Source of the DNA: JBNKLG01 sp050292235
Lineage (GTDB): Bacteria > Pseudomonadota > Gammaproteobacteria > Chromatiales > Chromatiaceae
NCBI GenBank assembly: GCA_050292235.1
Contig: JBNKLG010000081.1
Coordinates: 1-12,996, forward strand
Reading direction: 5' to 3'
DNA length: 12,996 bases
The position numbers and the translations under genes were made by a program. Each line of letters starts with the position of its first letter. Within the stretch, counting starts at the first letter, position 1. The notes below the pieces were generated by a model. It ran no database searches, was not told the DNA's origin, and saw nothing but the letters and a program-made list of their open reading frames with translations. This document shows positions 1 to 8,175 of this stretch, in pieces.

Positions 1-1758
1 TACATGGCGCACCCTCTTGGGCTTGTAGCCTTGCTCGGCCATAGCCTTGCGACGGTTTGCCAGCTCCGCTTCATCGATCATCAGATTGATCCCCCGATTG
101 GGGATGTCGATTTCAATGGGGTCGCCATCTTGAACAAGGGCTATATCTCCTCCTTCGGCTGCCTCTGGGGAAACGTGACCGATCGAGAGCCCACTGGTTC
201 CCCCGGAAAACCTCCCATCGGTGACCAGAGCGCAGGCTTTGCCCAGCCCCTTGGATTTCAGGTAGCTGGTGGGGTAGAGCATCTCCTGCATGCCGGGGCC
301 GCCTTTGGGGCCTTCGTAGCGGATGATGACAACATCGCCGCTCTGTATCCGATCGCCGAGGATGGCATCGACGGCGGCCTCCTGGCTCTCAAACACCCGG
401 GCTGGGCCGGAGAAGCAGAGGATGCTCTCATCCACCCCGGCGGTTTTGACGATGCAGCCCTGTTCGGCCAGATTGCCGTAGAGTACCGCCAGTCCGCCAT
501 CCTGGGAGTAGGCGTGTGCCTTATCGCGGATGCAGCCGGCGGAGCGATCCAGATCCAGCTCGGGCCAGTGTCGATCCTGGCTGAAGGCCTCCTGGCTGGG
601 CACGCCACCGGGGGCGGCGAGGAACAGCTGGCGGGCCGTCCCGTTGCTCTCCTGGGTCACGTCCCACTGAGTTAGTGCTTCGCCCAGGGAGGGACTGTGT
701 ACTGTCGGCACCTGATGCCGGATCAGCCCGGCCCGGTTCAGTTCGGCAAGGATACCGATGACGCCACCGGCCCGGTGGACGTCTTCCATGTGGTATTGCT
801 GAGTGGCCGGGGCGACTTTGCACAGGTTGGGCACCTGGCGGCTGAGGCGGTCAATGTCGGCCATGGTAAAGTCTACATCGGCCTCGCGGGCGGCGGCCAG
901 CAGGTGCAGTACGGTATTGGTGGATCCGCCCATGGCGATGTCCAGACTCATGGCGTTTTCAAATGCGGCCTTGGTGGCGATGGTGCGGGGCAGGGCGCTG
1001 GCGTCATCTTGCTCGTACCAACGCTTGGCCAGATCGACGATGAGGCGGCCTGCGTTCAGGAACAGCTGTTTGCGACCGGCATGGGTGGCGAGCAGGGAGC
1101 CGTTGCCAGGTAGGCTCAGCCCCAGGGCCTCGGTGAGGCAGTTCATCGAGTTGGCGGTGAACATACCGGAGCAGGAGCCGCAGGTGGGGCAGGCAGAGCG
1201 CTCAATTGCAGCTACGTCGCTGTCGCTCTCGGCGGGATTGGCGGCGGAGACCATGGCATCTACCAGATCCAGCTTGAGATCGCCTTTGGAATCCAGTCGC
1301 ACCTTGCCCGCCTCCATGGGACCGCCGGAGACGAACACCGTAGGGATGTTGAGGCGTAGTGAGGCCATCAACATGCCGGGGGTGATCTTGTCACAGTTGG
1401 AGATGCAGACCAGAGCGTCTGCGCAATGGGCGTTGCACATGTATTCTACGCTGTCGGCGATGAGATCGCGGCTGGGCAGGGAGTAGAGCATGCCGCCGTG
1501 ACCCATGGCGATGCCGTCATCCACGGCGATGGTGTTAAATTCCTTGGCCACGCCGCCGCTGGCCTCGATCTCACGGGCGACCAGTTGCCCAAGATCGTGC
1601 AGATGCACATGGCCGGGGACGAATTGGGTAAAAGAGTTGGCAATGGCGATGATCGGCTTGTCGAAATCGCCATCGCTCATGCCGGTGGCCCGCCAGAGGG
1701 CGCGAGCGCCAGCCATGTTGCGGCCTTGGGTGGTGGTGCGGGAGCGATAGGCGGGCAT
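1..1758 (-). CDS. ilvD: Dihydroxy-acid dehydratase (partial, 3' end beyond window)
   Basis: IlvD dehydrates 2,3-dihydroxy-isovalerate and 2,3-dihydroxy-3-methylvalerate to 2-keto acids for valine, isoleucine and leucine synthesis, and needs a cytoplasmic Fe-S cluster. My translation gives 586 in-frame codons up to the left edge. It starts MPAYRSRTTTQGRNMAGARA and carries NCDKITPGM (Cys122), CPTCGSCSGMF (residues 190-200), SAGCIRDKAHAYSQDGGLAVL-type sequence and DGRFSGGTSGLSIGH near the C-terminus. All match the Escherichia coli enzyme (616 aa) closely, so about 30 C-terminal residues are missing because of the window edge. The ATG at 1758 is chosen because the N-terminus aligns with E. coli and a GGAGA ribosome site (1764-1768) sits 5 bases upstream. 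It is transcribed away from argE. No frameshift was seen. Two long plus-strand reading frames inside it are shadows. Confidence 0.97.
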   Translation of the reverse strand, partial: MPAYRSRTTTQGRNMAGARALWRATGMSDGDFDKPIIAIANSFTQFVPGHVHLHDLGQLVAREIEASGGVAKEFNTIAVDDGIAMGHGGMLYSLPSRDLIADSVEYMCNAHCADALVCISNCDKITPGMLMASLRLNIPTVFVSGGPMEAGKVRLDSKGDLKLDLVDAMVSAANPAESDSDVAAIERSACPTCGSCSGMFTANSMNCLTEALGLSLPGNGSLLATHAGRKQLFLNAGRLIVDLAKRWYEQDDASALPRTIATKAAFENAMSLDIAMGGSTNTVLHLLAAAREADVDFTMADIDRLSRQVPNLCKVAPATQQYHMEDVHRAGGVIGILAELNRAGLIRHQVPTVHSPSLGEALTQWDVTQESNGTARQLFLAAPGGVPSQEAFSQDRHWPELDLDRSAGCIRDKAHAYSQDGGLAVLYGNLAEQGCIVKTAGVDESILCFSGPARVFESQEAAVDAILGDRIQSGDVVIIRYEGPKGGPGMQEMLYPTSYLKSKGLGKACALVTDGRFSGGTSGLSIGHVSPEAAEGGDIALVQDGDPIEIDIPNRGINLMIDEAELANRRKAMAEQGYKPKRVRHV

Positions 1759-1792
1759 AGGAATCTCCAGTCAATGCGGCAATGAAGACGCC

Positions 1793-1798
1793 ATTATA
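1793..1798 (-). promoter_or_regulatory. Candidate -10 box for ilvD
   Basis: On the minus strand this reads TATAAT, a perfect sigma-70 -10 hexamer, 34 bases before the ilvD ATG. No good TTGACA-like -35 lies 16-18 bases upstream, so support is only the -10 match and its position. The ilvD-argE gap is 64 bases (1759-1822) and must hold the promoters of both genes. I see no leader peptide or attenuator hairpin there. Confidence 0.4.
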
Positions 1799-1822
1799 GG
1801 CCATGCATTACAATCGAAGGCT

Positions 1823-2968
1823 ATGTCTCCGCCTGCTTTGATTTCCATGATCAAACAACTGATCGCTGCTCCCTCGGTGAGCAGTGTCAGTCCTCAATGG
1901 GATCAAGGCAATACGCCGGTTATTCGCCTGCTGGATGGGTGGCTGCGGGCTCTGGGATTTGAGGTCTATGTGCAGCCGATCATTGGTCATCCAGACAAGT
2001 ACAATCTGATTGCTTCCATGGGTATGGGGGAAAATGGACTGGTTCTGTCCGGTCACACCGATACGGTGCCCTGCAACCCCGAACTCTGGCAGTCAGATCC
2101 TTTTCAACTGCGTCAGGCAGATGATCGACTTTACGGCCTTGGCACGGCGGACATGAAGAGCTTTTTCGCCCTGGTAATCGAGGCGATTCGGGATCTGCCG
2201 CTGAACTCCCTGCGTCAGCCCCTGACCATTATTGCCACGGCTGATGAGGAGAGCAGCATGTGCGGGGCCAGGGCGCTCAAGGATCTGGGTCGCCAGTTGG
2301 GTCGTCAGGTGGTCATCGGTGAGCCTACCGGTCTGCGGCCTATCCGTAGCCACAAAGGCATCGGTATGGAGCGCATTCGTCTGCATGGTCAGTCGGGTCA
2401 CTCCAGTGATCCGTCCCTAGGCAAGAGTGCTTTGGAAGGGATGCAGCGGTTGATGGGTGAATTACTGCGCTGGCGCGATCAGTGGCAGCAGCGCTGGCAC
2501 AACCCCCTGTTTGCGGTGCCTGTCCCGACTCTGAATCTGGGCCATATTCATGGTGGCGATAACCCCAATCGTATCTGTGGCGATTGTGAGCTGCATATCG
2601 ATATCCGACCTTTGCCGGGCATGGCTCTGGACGGGGTGCGTGGGGAGCTGCAGCAGCATCTGATGTGGGTGATGAGAGATACCGGGCTGGGTCTGGAGAT
2701 GACGCCACTGTTCGAGGGTATTGCGCCCATGGAGACTCCCAATGAAGCGGCCATCGTTCGGGCGGTGGAGGAGATGACTGGCCATCAGTCCGGAGCAGTG
2801 GCCTATGCCACCGAGGGGCCTTTTTATGTTGATCTGGGGCTGGATGCCCTGATTTTCGGGCCGGGGTCTATCGATCAGGCCCATCAGCCCAATGAATATC
2901 TGGCCTTGGATCAGATTGGTCCGGGTGTGTGCTGGTTGCGCCAACTGGTCAGCCACTTTTGTTTGTGA
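1823..2968 (+). CDS. argE: Acetylornithine deacetylase
   Basis: ArgE is a cytoplasmic M20-family zinc hydrolase that converts N-acetylornithine to ornithine in linear arginine synthesis. The 381-aa length matches the E. coli enzyme (383 aa). Metal and catalytic motifs are in order: SGHTDTVP (His78, Asp80), GTADMK (Asp110), ATADEESS (Glu142, Glu143), GEPT (Glu167) and QAHQPNEYL (His354). The dimerisation part contains GQSGHSSDP and PTLNLGHIHGGD.NRIC, both typical of ArgE rather than of DapE. The ATG at 1823 aligns with family N-termini, but the nearest purine run (GAAGG, 1816-1820) is only 2 bases away, so initiation may be weak or the start may be ATG 1847. It is divergent from ilvD and 20 bases upstream of argA, so the two arginine genes probably share a transcript. 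Confidence 0.95.
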   Translation: MSPPALISMIKQLIAAPSVSSVSPQWDQGNTPVIRLLDGWLRALGFEVYVQPIIGHPDKYNLIASMGMGENGLVLSGHTDTVPCNPELWQSDPFQLRQADDRLYGLGTADMKSFFALVIEAIRDLPLNSLRQPLTIIATADEESSMCGARALKDLGRQLGRQVVIGEPTGLRPIRSHKGIGMERIRLHGQSGHSSDPSLGKSALEGMQRLMGELLRWRDQWQQRWHNPLFAVPVPTLNLGHIHGGDNPNRICGDCELHIDIRPLPGMALDGVRGELQQHLMWVMRDTGLGLEMTPLFEGIAPMETPNEAAIVRAVEEMTGHQSGAVAYATEGPFYVDLGLDALIFGPGSIDQAHQPNEYLALDQIGPGVCWLRQLVSHFCL

Positions 2969-2988
2969 GTGAGACGAGAACAGCGAAG

Positions 2989-4311
2989 ATGACGGATACC
3001 CAGGATTTTGTGCAGTGGTTTCGGGACTCCACCCCCTACATTCATGCCCATCGCGAACGCACCTTTGTGCTCTGTTTTGGCGGCGAGGCGCTGGAGGATG
3101 AGCAGGGTTTTTCTGGTCTGATTCACGACATCGCCCTGCTGCAGGGCCTGGGTATTCGTCTGGTGCTGGTGCATGGTGCACGGCCCCAAATCGAACGGCG
3201 CTTGCGCGAGCGTGGGGCGGAAATGCGCCTACATCAAGGGTTGCGGGTGACCGACGATGCAGCCCTGGATTGTGTCAAAGAGGCCGCAGGGGTGGCTCGG
3301 GTCGAGATCGAGGCTCGCCTCTCCATGGGGCTGGCCAATTCGCCAATGGCGGGGATTCGCATTCGGGCTGCCTCAGGTAATTTTGTCACCGCCCAGCCGC
3401 TGGGGGTGCGTGATGGGGTGGATTTCTGCCACACTGGCGTGGTGCGGAAGATTGATGCTGGAGCGATTCAGCAACGTCTTGAAAGTGGGGCGGTAGCATT
3501 GATTCCCCCATTGGGCTACTCTCCCACCGGCGAGGTATTCAATCTTTCGGCTCCGGACCTGGCCGTAGAAGTGGCCCTTGCCCTGGAAGCGGACAAATTG
3601 ATCTATCTGCAGGAGCAGGATGTTTTGCGCGCTGGCAATGGTCAGCGGCCCTCACATCTGCTGCCAGAACAGCTCGCAGCGCTGGAGAGCGAATTGGCCG
3701 AAGCCGTGGGCGAAGAGTCCCGGCAGCAACTGGCTGCTGCGATGCGGGCCTGTCGCCTGGGCGTGCAGCGGGTGCATCTGCTGATGCGGACCTGGGATGG
3801 TGCACTGCTGCAAGAGCTGTTTAGTCGCGAGGGTGTCGGCACTCTGGTGACGGCCAATCCCCTGGAAACCATTCGGGCAGCTATCATCGATGATGTGACC
3901 GGCATACTGGCTCTGCTGGAGCCTTTGGAGAAGGCGGGTATTCTGGTCAAACGCTCCCGTGAGCTGTTGGGGACCGAGATCGACCGTTTTGTGGTGGTTG
4001 AGCGGGATGGCCTGCCCATCGCCTGTGCTGCCCTCTATCCCTGGCCGAAAGAGGCCATGGCTGAATTGGCCTGTGTGGCAGTGCATGCAGAGTATCGTGG
4101 TGGCGGGCGTGGTGATGTTTTGCTCAAGCACATGGAGAACTTGGCAAAACAGCAGGGACTTGACAGCCTCTTTGTGCTGACGACCCAGACTGCCCACTGG
4201 TTCCGGGAGCGGGGATTTGAGCCCTGTTCTCTGGAGGTACTTCCGGCTGAGCGCCAACGGCTCTATAACTTTCATCGCAACAGCAAAATGTTACGCAAGG
4301 TCTTGGCCTGA
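2989..4311 (+). CDS. argA: Amino-acid N-acetyltransferase (N-acetylglutamate synthase)
   Basis: ArgA acetylates glutamate with acetyl-CoA, the first step of arginine synthesis, and is the usual target of arginine feedback inhibition. The 440 aa match E. coli ArgA (443 aa) along the whole length. The amino-acid-kinase fold (about residues 1-285) has GGEALE (31-36), VHGARPQI (61-68), LRVTDD, SGNFVTAQPLGVRDGVD and GALLQELFSREGVGT (271-285). The GNAT domain (about 294-440) has ACAALYP, ACVAVHAEYRGGGRGD (acetyl-CoA loop) and FVLTTQTAHWFRERGF. The frame is open upstream to 2929, but that start would overlap argE by 40 bases; ATG 2989 gives the family N-terminus (VQWFRDSTPYIHAHR). An in-frame GTG at 2965 is less likely. 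It follows argE by 20 bases. Confidence 0.95.
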   Translation: MTDTQDFVQWFRDSTPYIHAHRERTFVLCFGGEALEDEQGFSGLIHDIALLQGLGIRLVLVHGARPQIERRLRERGAEMRLHQGLRVTDDAALDCVKEAAGVARVEIEARLSMGLANSPMAGIRIRAASGNFVTAQPLGVRDGVDFCHTGVVRKIDAGAIQQRLESGAVALIPPLGYSPTGEVFNLSAPDLAVEVALALEADKLIYLQEQDVLRAGNGQRPSHLLPEQLAALESELAEAVGEESRQQLAAAMRACRLGVQRVHLLMRTWDGALLQELFSREGVGTLVTANPLETIRAAIIDDVTGILALLEPLEKAGILVKRSRELLGTEIDRFVVVERDGLPIACAALYPWPKEAMAELACVAVHAEYRGGGRGDVLLKHMENLAKQQGLDSLFVLTTQTAHWFRERGFEPCSLEVLPAERQRLYNFHRNSKMLRKVLA

Positions 4312-4363
4312 TTTGTTGGTAGAATTCGCCGTTCTGCTCTCCTGTTTGAGGCCCCGTTTTTCG

Positions 4364-5233
4364 ATGTCGGCTTTTGCTCGCGCTGTTCGGCGCATCCTAT
4401 GGATTGGTGGCTGTCTCCTGGCATTGCCTGTAGCCGGGGCCAATTATGATTATCTGGAATATGAGGTCCGTTTCCGGGGAGCGCTGACGGCAAATCAGTT
4501 TGTCACCGTGGCCAAGGCCGTTTGGGTGGCACCGCCGCCCAGTACCCAAGGGCATGCGCGGATTAGTTTGCGGGTTAGCACACAGAATTACGGCAATTTA
4601 GAGAGCATCGTCCCTTTCCGGCTTTGTTATAAGTCCGAGTACAGTGCGAGCCAGCGCCGTGTATCCGGTATCGAGGATTTTCATCGGGGTGGAAGCAAAT
4701 TGTTTTATATGCTGGCCAATTTTGATTGGTCCAAAGGCGAGGTTCGGCAGTATCTTGCCCGCACCCAGTTGCCTTCCTCTTTTGATCCCTTTGACGTGCG
4801 TCGCAACAAAAAGAAACCGCTGAAGTGGGAGGAAAAACGTCGTGCGGTGCCCTTGGAGTACAGTGCTTTTGATCGGCTCTCCATGATTCAGCATATCCGA
4901 GGTATGACACTCCAGGATGGACAGGTGGTGGGGGTGCCGGTGAGTGATGGCAAGCGCATGTTGGAATACTGGGTGAGTGTGGACCAGGAAGATTTGCGTG
5001 TGCAGGGGCGGGACTGGTCTGCCTATCGTCTGAATTTCGAGACCTTTGATTTGCAATCCAATGGCAAAAAAATCCATCCGCCTGTGGATGTCTGGATCAG
5101 CCGGGACAAGCGTCGTCTGCCGTTACGCTTGGGCGGGAAATACAGCTTTGGTGACGTGGATATTCGTCTGACCAAAATTGCAAAGGCGCAGCAGAATAAC
5201 GTTAGTTGTCGTGAATGGCCAGGCTTCCGCTAG
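4364..5233 (+). CDS. Secreted DUF3108-like protein
   Basis: The product is 289 aa from the ATG at 4364, the start that places a classic signal peptide at the N-terminus: basic MSAFARAVRR, a hydrophobic core to about residue 22, and a likely signal peptidase I site after VAGA (residue 26). The frame is open to 4217 but that extension lies inside argA. The mature part is beta-rich, begins NYDYLEYEVRFRGALTANQF and ends with VDVWISRDKRRLPLRLGGK...GDVDIRL. This pattern (YxVxxxG near the start, WxSxDxxRxPxxx near the end) is what I associate with periplasmic DUF3108 proteins. No enzymatic motif was seen. It lies 52 bases after argA in the same direction, so it may be read from the arg transcript. 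Molecular function is unknown. The family assignment is from pattern memory and not checked. Confidence 0.7.
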   Translation: MSAFARAVRRILWIGGCLLALPVAGANYDYLEYEVRFRGALTANQFVTVAKAVWVAPPPSTQGHARISLRVSTQNYGNLESIVPFRLCYKSEYSASQRRVSGIEDFHRGGSKLFYMLANFDWSKGEVRQYLARTQLPSSFDPFDVRRNKKKPLKWEEKRRAVPLEYSAFDRLSMIQHIRGMTLQDGQVVGVPVSDGKRMLEYWVSVDQEDLRVQGRDWSAYRLNFETFDLQSNGKKIHPPVDVWISRDKRRLPLRLGGKYSFGDVDIRLTKIAKAQQNNVSCREWPGFR

Positions 5234-5802
5234 ATTTCTAATCGCTCCAGGCAGTAGAGTCGGGGCGGCTGTCGTGCCGCCTCCGGCACTTCAAGCTGCC
5301 ATTGCCAATCTGTGCCGGACAGTTGTTGAAACCAGTCCTCGATCGCATCATTTTCCTCCGTACCACCGGGATGAGCAAGATAGGCGATCAGACTGAGCCG
5401 GCCACCGGCGGAGAGCAATACACGGCTCGCTTCCAGTGCTTGTAGGGTTGTTGACGTTTGTGTGATGTGGCTTTTATCGCCACCAGGTAGATAGCCCAGG
5501 TTGAACATGATGGCGCGGATGGAGTGGGCCTGTTCTGGAAGCCGGTTTGTGAGATGCTGGTGGCCCTGACAGTACATCTCGACCCGGTTATCCAGCCCCG
5601 CCTGCTGAAGCAGATGGCGGCTGCTGATCAAGGCATCTGGCTGGATGTCGAAGCCAGATACCCGTCCGGTTTCCCCCACGAGACGGGCTAGAAAGAGGCA
5701 GTCGTGGCCATTGCCCAGGGTGGCATCAATGACATGGTCGCCGGGGCGCACAGCGGTAGCAATGAAAGACTGGGCCTCAGTGGTCAGCTGTCGACGTGGC
5801 AT
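5230..5802 (-). CDS. SAM-dependent methyltransferase, YtqB/MnmM family
   Basis: A 190-aa class I methyltransferase. The SAM-binding motif is VIDATLGNGHDCLFLA (residues 24-39); FDIQ (51-54) is the motif II acidic position; MFNLGYLPGGDKSHIT (99-114) and HPGG (144-147) are hallmarks of the family (Pfam rRNA methylase PF06962 in older naming). Bacillus subtilis YtqB, renamed MnmM, shares these motifs and methylates nm5(s2)U to mnm5(s2)U at the tRNA wobble base; that is family knowledge. The ATG at 5802 lies inside the end of the upstream FAD oxidoreductase gene (19-base overlap), which suggests coupled translation and a joint job. Its stop codon overlaps the stop of the convergent DUF3108-like gene in the tetramer CTAG (5230-5233), and there is no terminator between them. 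The tRNA role is inferred; other small-molecule or rRNA targets remain possible. Confidence 0.8.
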   Translation of the reverse strand: MPRRQLTTEAQSFIATAVRPGDHVIDATLGNGHDCLFLARLVGETGRVSGFDIQPDALISSRHLLQQAGLDNRVEMYCQGHQHLTNRLPEQAHSIRAIMFNLGYLPGGDKSHITQTSTTLQALEASRVLLSAGGRLSLIAYLAHPGGTEENDAIEDWFQQLSGTDWQWQLEVPEAARQPPRLYCLERLEI

Positions 5803-6860
5803 CGGCTAAAACGGCGAATGTCCGCCTCAGGAGGAATCTCTTCCCGACTCTGAAGAAAGGCAGCGTAACGCTCGGCATACCAAGGGATTAATAGCGAGCC
5901 TTTGGCTCCAAAACCGTTGAAGATATGCAGCCGGGGATTTTGCTCTGAGGGGCCAAGGAAAGGTTGCGTGCCTCGGGTCGCCGGGCGCACACCGGCACGA
6001 TGACCAATGATCTCTATGGGGCCATGATCCTTGATCAGTTTTCCCAGCGCCCGAATCAGGAACTGTCGGCCTTCTTCGGTGGCCTCATTGTTCAGTGGCT
6101 GATGTTGGTAGGTGCTGCCCAGACGATAGTGGTGTTTGTCCAGCGGAATTAGCCAATGTCCGGCATTGAGGATAGTGTCCGTCAGCGGCTGTTGACTGGT
6201 GAGCGTCATAATCTCGCCTTTGACTGGCTGAAAGGGGAGGTGACGAAACCAGGGATTTTCCTGGCCTCGATAACCTTCGCAAAAGACCAGTCGTTGGGCG
6301 CGGATGGGGCCGAATGCCAGATGGGTTTTTCCAAGGGTGAGATCGGCATGCTGAAATTGCAGTGAATGTAGGCGGTTTTGCTGCTTTAGCACCTCGCGAA
6401 TATGTAGCATCAGGCAGGGCAGGTCGACAAAACCCGCTCGATATTGCTCAAAGGCCCCTTCTGGTGCAATGAGGTTGTCAGCCAGTTGATCGGGTGAAAT
6501 AAGTTTGCCAAGCAGACCTTGATAGCTGATATCAGTTAGACGTTGCTCCAGCTTTTCCTTTTCTTTGGTCTGGCGAATCAAGCGTAGCATGGGGCGCGGA
6601 TGATGCAGTGGTTGACCAATCTGTTCGGACAGCTTTTTGTAGAGAGCCTGCGCGGTAGGAAGCAATTGATCCAGTCCTCGGGTCTTGACCAGACGCTGAC
6701 CGGTGACTGGGTTGATGAGCCCGGCGGCCGCCAGGCTGGAGGCGCTGTGCCATTGGTCATCGATCACCTGGACATCGAGCCCGGCAGTCAACAATTGATA
6801 CGCCAGCAGGCTGCCAGCCAATCCCTGGCCGACGATGAGGATGTCTGTGGTGATGAGCAC
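5784..6860 (-). CDS. FAD-dependent oxidoreductase, MnmC oxidase-domain-like
   Basis: A 358-aa DAO-type flavoprotein. The FAD-binding beta-alpha-beta unit is at the N-terminus (ILIVGQGLAGSLLA, GxGxxG at residues 11-16, with the acidic end VIDD at 32-35), followed by SSLAAAGLINPVTG (41-54). The C-terminal half has HRAGVRPATRGTQPFLG (287-303) and NGFGAKGSLLIPWYAE (315-330). These resemble the RxGxRxxTxDxxPxxG and GSRGxxxxPLxAE segments of the MnmC C-terminal domain, which oxidises cmnm5(s2)U to nm5(s2)U in tRNA. There is no methyltransferase domain in this protein; that activity would come from the next gene, which overlaps it by 19 bases. The start is GTG at 6860, since no ATG/GTG/TTG lies in frame upstream within the short gap. 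A glycine or D-amino-acid oxidase is the main alternative. Confidence 0.75.
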   Translation of the reverse strand: MLITTDILIVGQGLAGSLLAYQLLTAGLDVQVIDDQWHSASSLAAAGLINPVTGQRLVKTRGLDQLLPTAQALYKKLSEQIGQPLHHPRPMLRLIRQTKEKEKLEQRLTDISYQGLLGKLISPDQLADNLIAPEGAFEQYRAGFVDLPCLMLHIREVLKQQNRLHSLQFQHADLTLGKTHLAFGPIRAQRLVFCEGYRGQENPWFRHLPFQPVKGEIMTLTSQQPLTDTILNAGHWLIPLDKHHYRLGSTYQHQPLNNEATEEGRQFLIRALGKLIKDHGPIEIIGHRAGVRPATRGTQPFLGPSEQNPRLHIFNGFGAKGSLLIPWYAERYAAFLQSREEIPPEADIRRFSRCHVDS

Positions 6861-6885
6861 GGTGTGGGTAAAGGGTGTCCTTGAA

Positions 6886-8175
6886 CTACTGACCAGCTTT
6901 TCCAGCCCATGCCTGCTTGAGTTCAGGGCGGCTTTTTAAAGTGTTGGCATAACGCTGTGCAGCCTTGGCGTTGGCAAAGCCATCCACGTATAGACGATAC
7001 CAGTTCACTCCTTTGACTCGTACATTTTTAATGTGGGGAAAGATGCCGTGATGCTGTAATTTTCTGCGTAGTCTTAAGGCATCAATTTTCTTGGTGAATG
7101 AGGCGAGATTCACGACCCAGGGGCTGGCAGGGCGTGAGGATGTGCTGGTTGTCTGTTGCGGGTAACTTGCCTTGGCCGCCTCTTTTTGAGGCGGTATCGC
7201 TGGGTTTTCTTCCTGTGCAACCTCTGGTGCAGGCGTTTGGGTAGCAGTGCTAGCTTGAGATTCCAAGCGTGAGGCTAGTAGTTTGAGTTCACTGCGCAAA
7301 GCCTGTTCGGAGGTTTGCAGGCGCGTTTCCAGGTTTTTGAGTTGACGCTTCAGCTCTGGGGGAGGGGCCGTCGTGTTGGCTGTATTCAGGCTGCGGCTGT
7401 CGAGTCGGTGTTGTAACTGTTCAATCTGAGTCAACTGATCCTGTATACGACCATTGCTGTTACTGAGTTGGTTGATGGTCTTCTGCAGCTGTAGTCGGAT
7501 CTCGCCCAGATCTCCTTCGGTTTGATCCAGTCTTTGCTCCACCGCTTGGATGGCGGTTCTATCGATGGCAGGTGCGGGCTGGGGCTGAGTGTTCAGTGTT
7601 GCTATTTGAGCCTGGGCGGATGATAGTTGCCAAAGTGCATAGCCGCCAATACTGATGCTCAATATCGCCAGAACCAGGGCGGCAAAAGTCAGGATACCAC
7701 CGTCACTGTTTTTCATATTCATATCGGTTTCCTCGTCGAGTAGGAGGATAGGGTCGTCGTCATCTTCAGGTCCTTCCGGTGGAGATGTGGGCTGTGGTGG
7801 AGGAGGTTCTTCCTGTTCAGGGGGCTCAGCAACGGTGTTGGTACTAGCGTGGTGTAGTTGCGCGGAAAAATCATTGTCAGATAAATCGGCAGCTGTTTCA
7901 TCGTAACTCAGTCCCCCATCAAAATTGTCGTCAATTTCAAGGAGCTCAATAACATCATCGACCTCCTTGTCACCAGGAAGGCCGCCATCAAGGCCAGCGT
8001 CGAGATCAAACTCTTCACTGCTGTCGGCCAGTTTACTGGCAATGTCATCCAGTTCTTGATCCAACTGGTCGTCCTTGTCAAAAATCTTGGCGTTGCTTTC
8101 GGTAACGTCCTGCATTATGTTCTGGAGGTCGTCGTCGGAATTGTCTTCATGATTTGACGGCTTATCTTCTGTCAT
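6886..8175 (-). CDS. SPOR-domain membrane protein with acidic cytoplasmic tail and coiled coil
   Basis: A bitopic inner-membrane protein of 429 aa from ATG 8175 (an in-frame GTG at 8184 would add three residues; neither has a strong ribosome site). Numbering from the GTG: residues 1-158 are cytoplasmic and strongly acidic (20 Asp/Glu in the first 60), with a proline-rich stretch at 119-138. Residues 164-185 form one membrane segment (ILTFAALVLAILSISIGGYALW-like). Residues 205-312 are Gln/Leu-rich with a heptad look, probably a periplasmic coiled coil. Residues 313-353 are a Pro/Thr/Ser linker, and 355-428 are a SPOR domain (WVVNLASFTKKIDALRLRRKL ... VNWYRLYVDGFANAKAAQRYA). SPOR domains bind denuded septal peptidoglycan, as in FtsN and DamX. 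The order tail-TM-linker-SPOR resembles DamX in plan, but no DamX identity is claimed. It lies 25 bases upstream of the FAD oxidoreductase. Confidence 0.85.
   Translation of the reverse strand: MTEDKPSNHEDNSDDDLQNIMQDVTESNAKIFDKDDQLDQELDDIASKLADSSEEFDLDAGLDGGLPGDKEVDDVIELLEIDDNFDGGLSYDETAADLSDNDFSAQLHHASTNTVAEPPEQEEPPPPQPTSPPEGPEDDDDPILLLDEETDMNMKNSDGGILTFAALVLAILSISIGGYALWQLSSAQAQIATLNTQPQPAPAIDRTAIQAVEQRLDQTEGDLGEIRLQLQKTINQLSNSNGRIQDQLTQIEQLQHRLDSRSLNTANTTAPPPELKRQLKNLETRLQTSEQALRSELKLLASRLESQASTATQTPAPEVAQEENPAIPPQKEAAKASYPQQTTSTSSRPASPWVVNLASFTKKIDALRLRRKLQHHGIFPHIKNVRVKGVNWYRLYVDGFANAKAAQRYANTLKSRPELKQAWAGKAGQ

Noticed and set aside
4..675. Long plus-strand open frame opposite ilvD (also 803-1486 and others)
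   Set aside because: The minus strand holds an uninterrupted IlvD match over the same bases; the plus frames have no recognisable domains and are shadows of a GC-rich gene.
2929..2988. Upstream extension of argA to an ATG at 2929
   Set aside because: It would overlap argE by 40 bases and adds residues that are only the argE end read in another frame; ATG 2989 matches the family N-terminus.
4217..4363. Upstream extension of the DUF3108-like gene into argA
   Set aside because: The extension lies within argA in another frame and would bury the signal peptide; ATG 4364 places it correctly.
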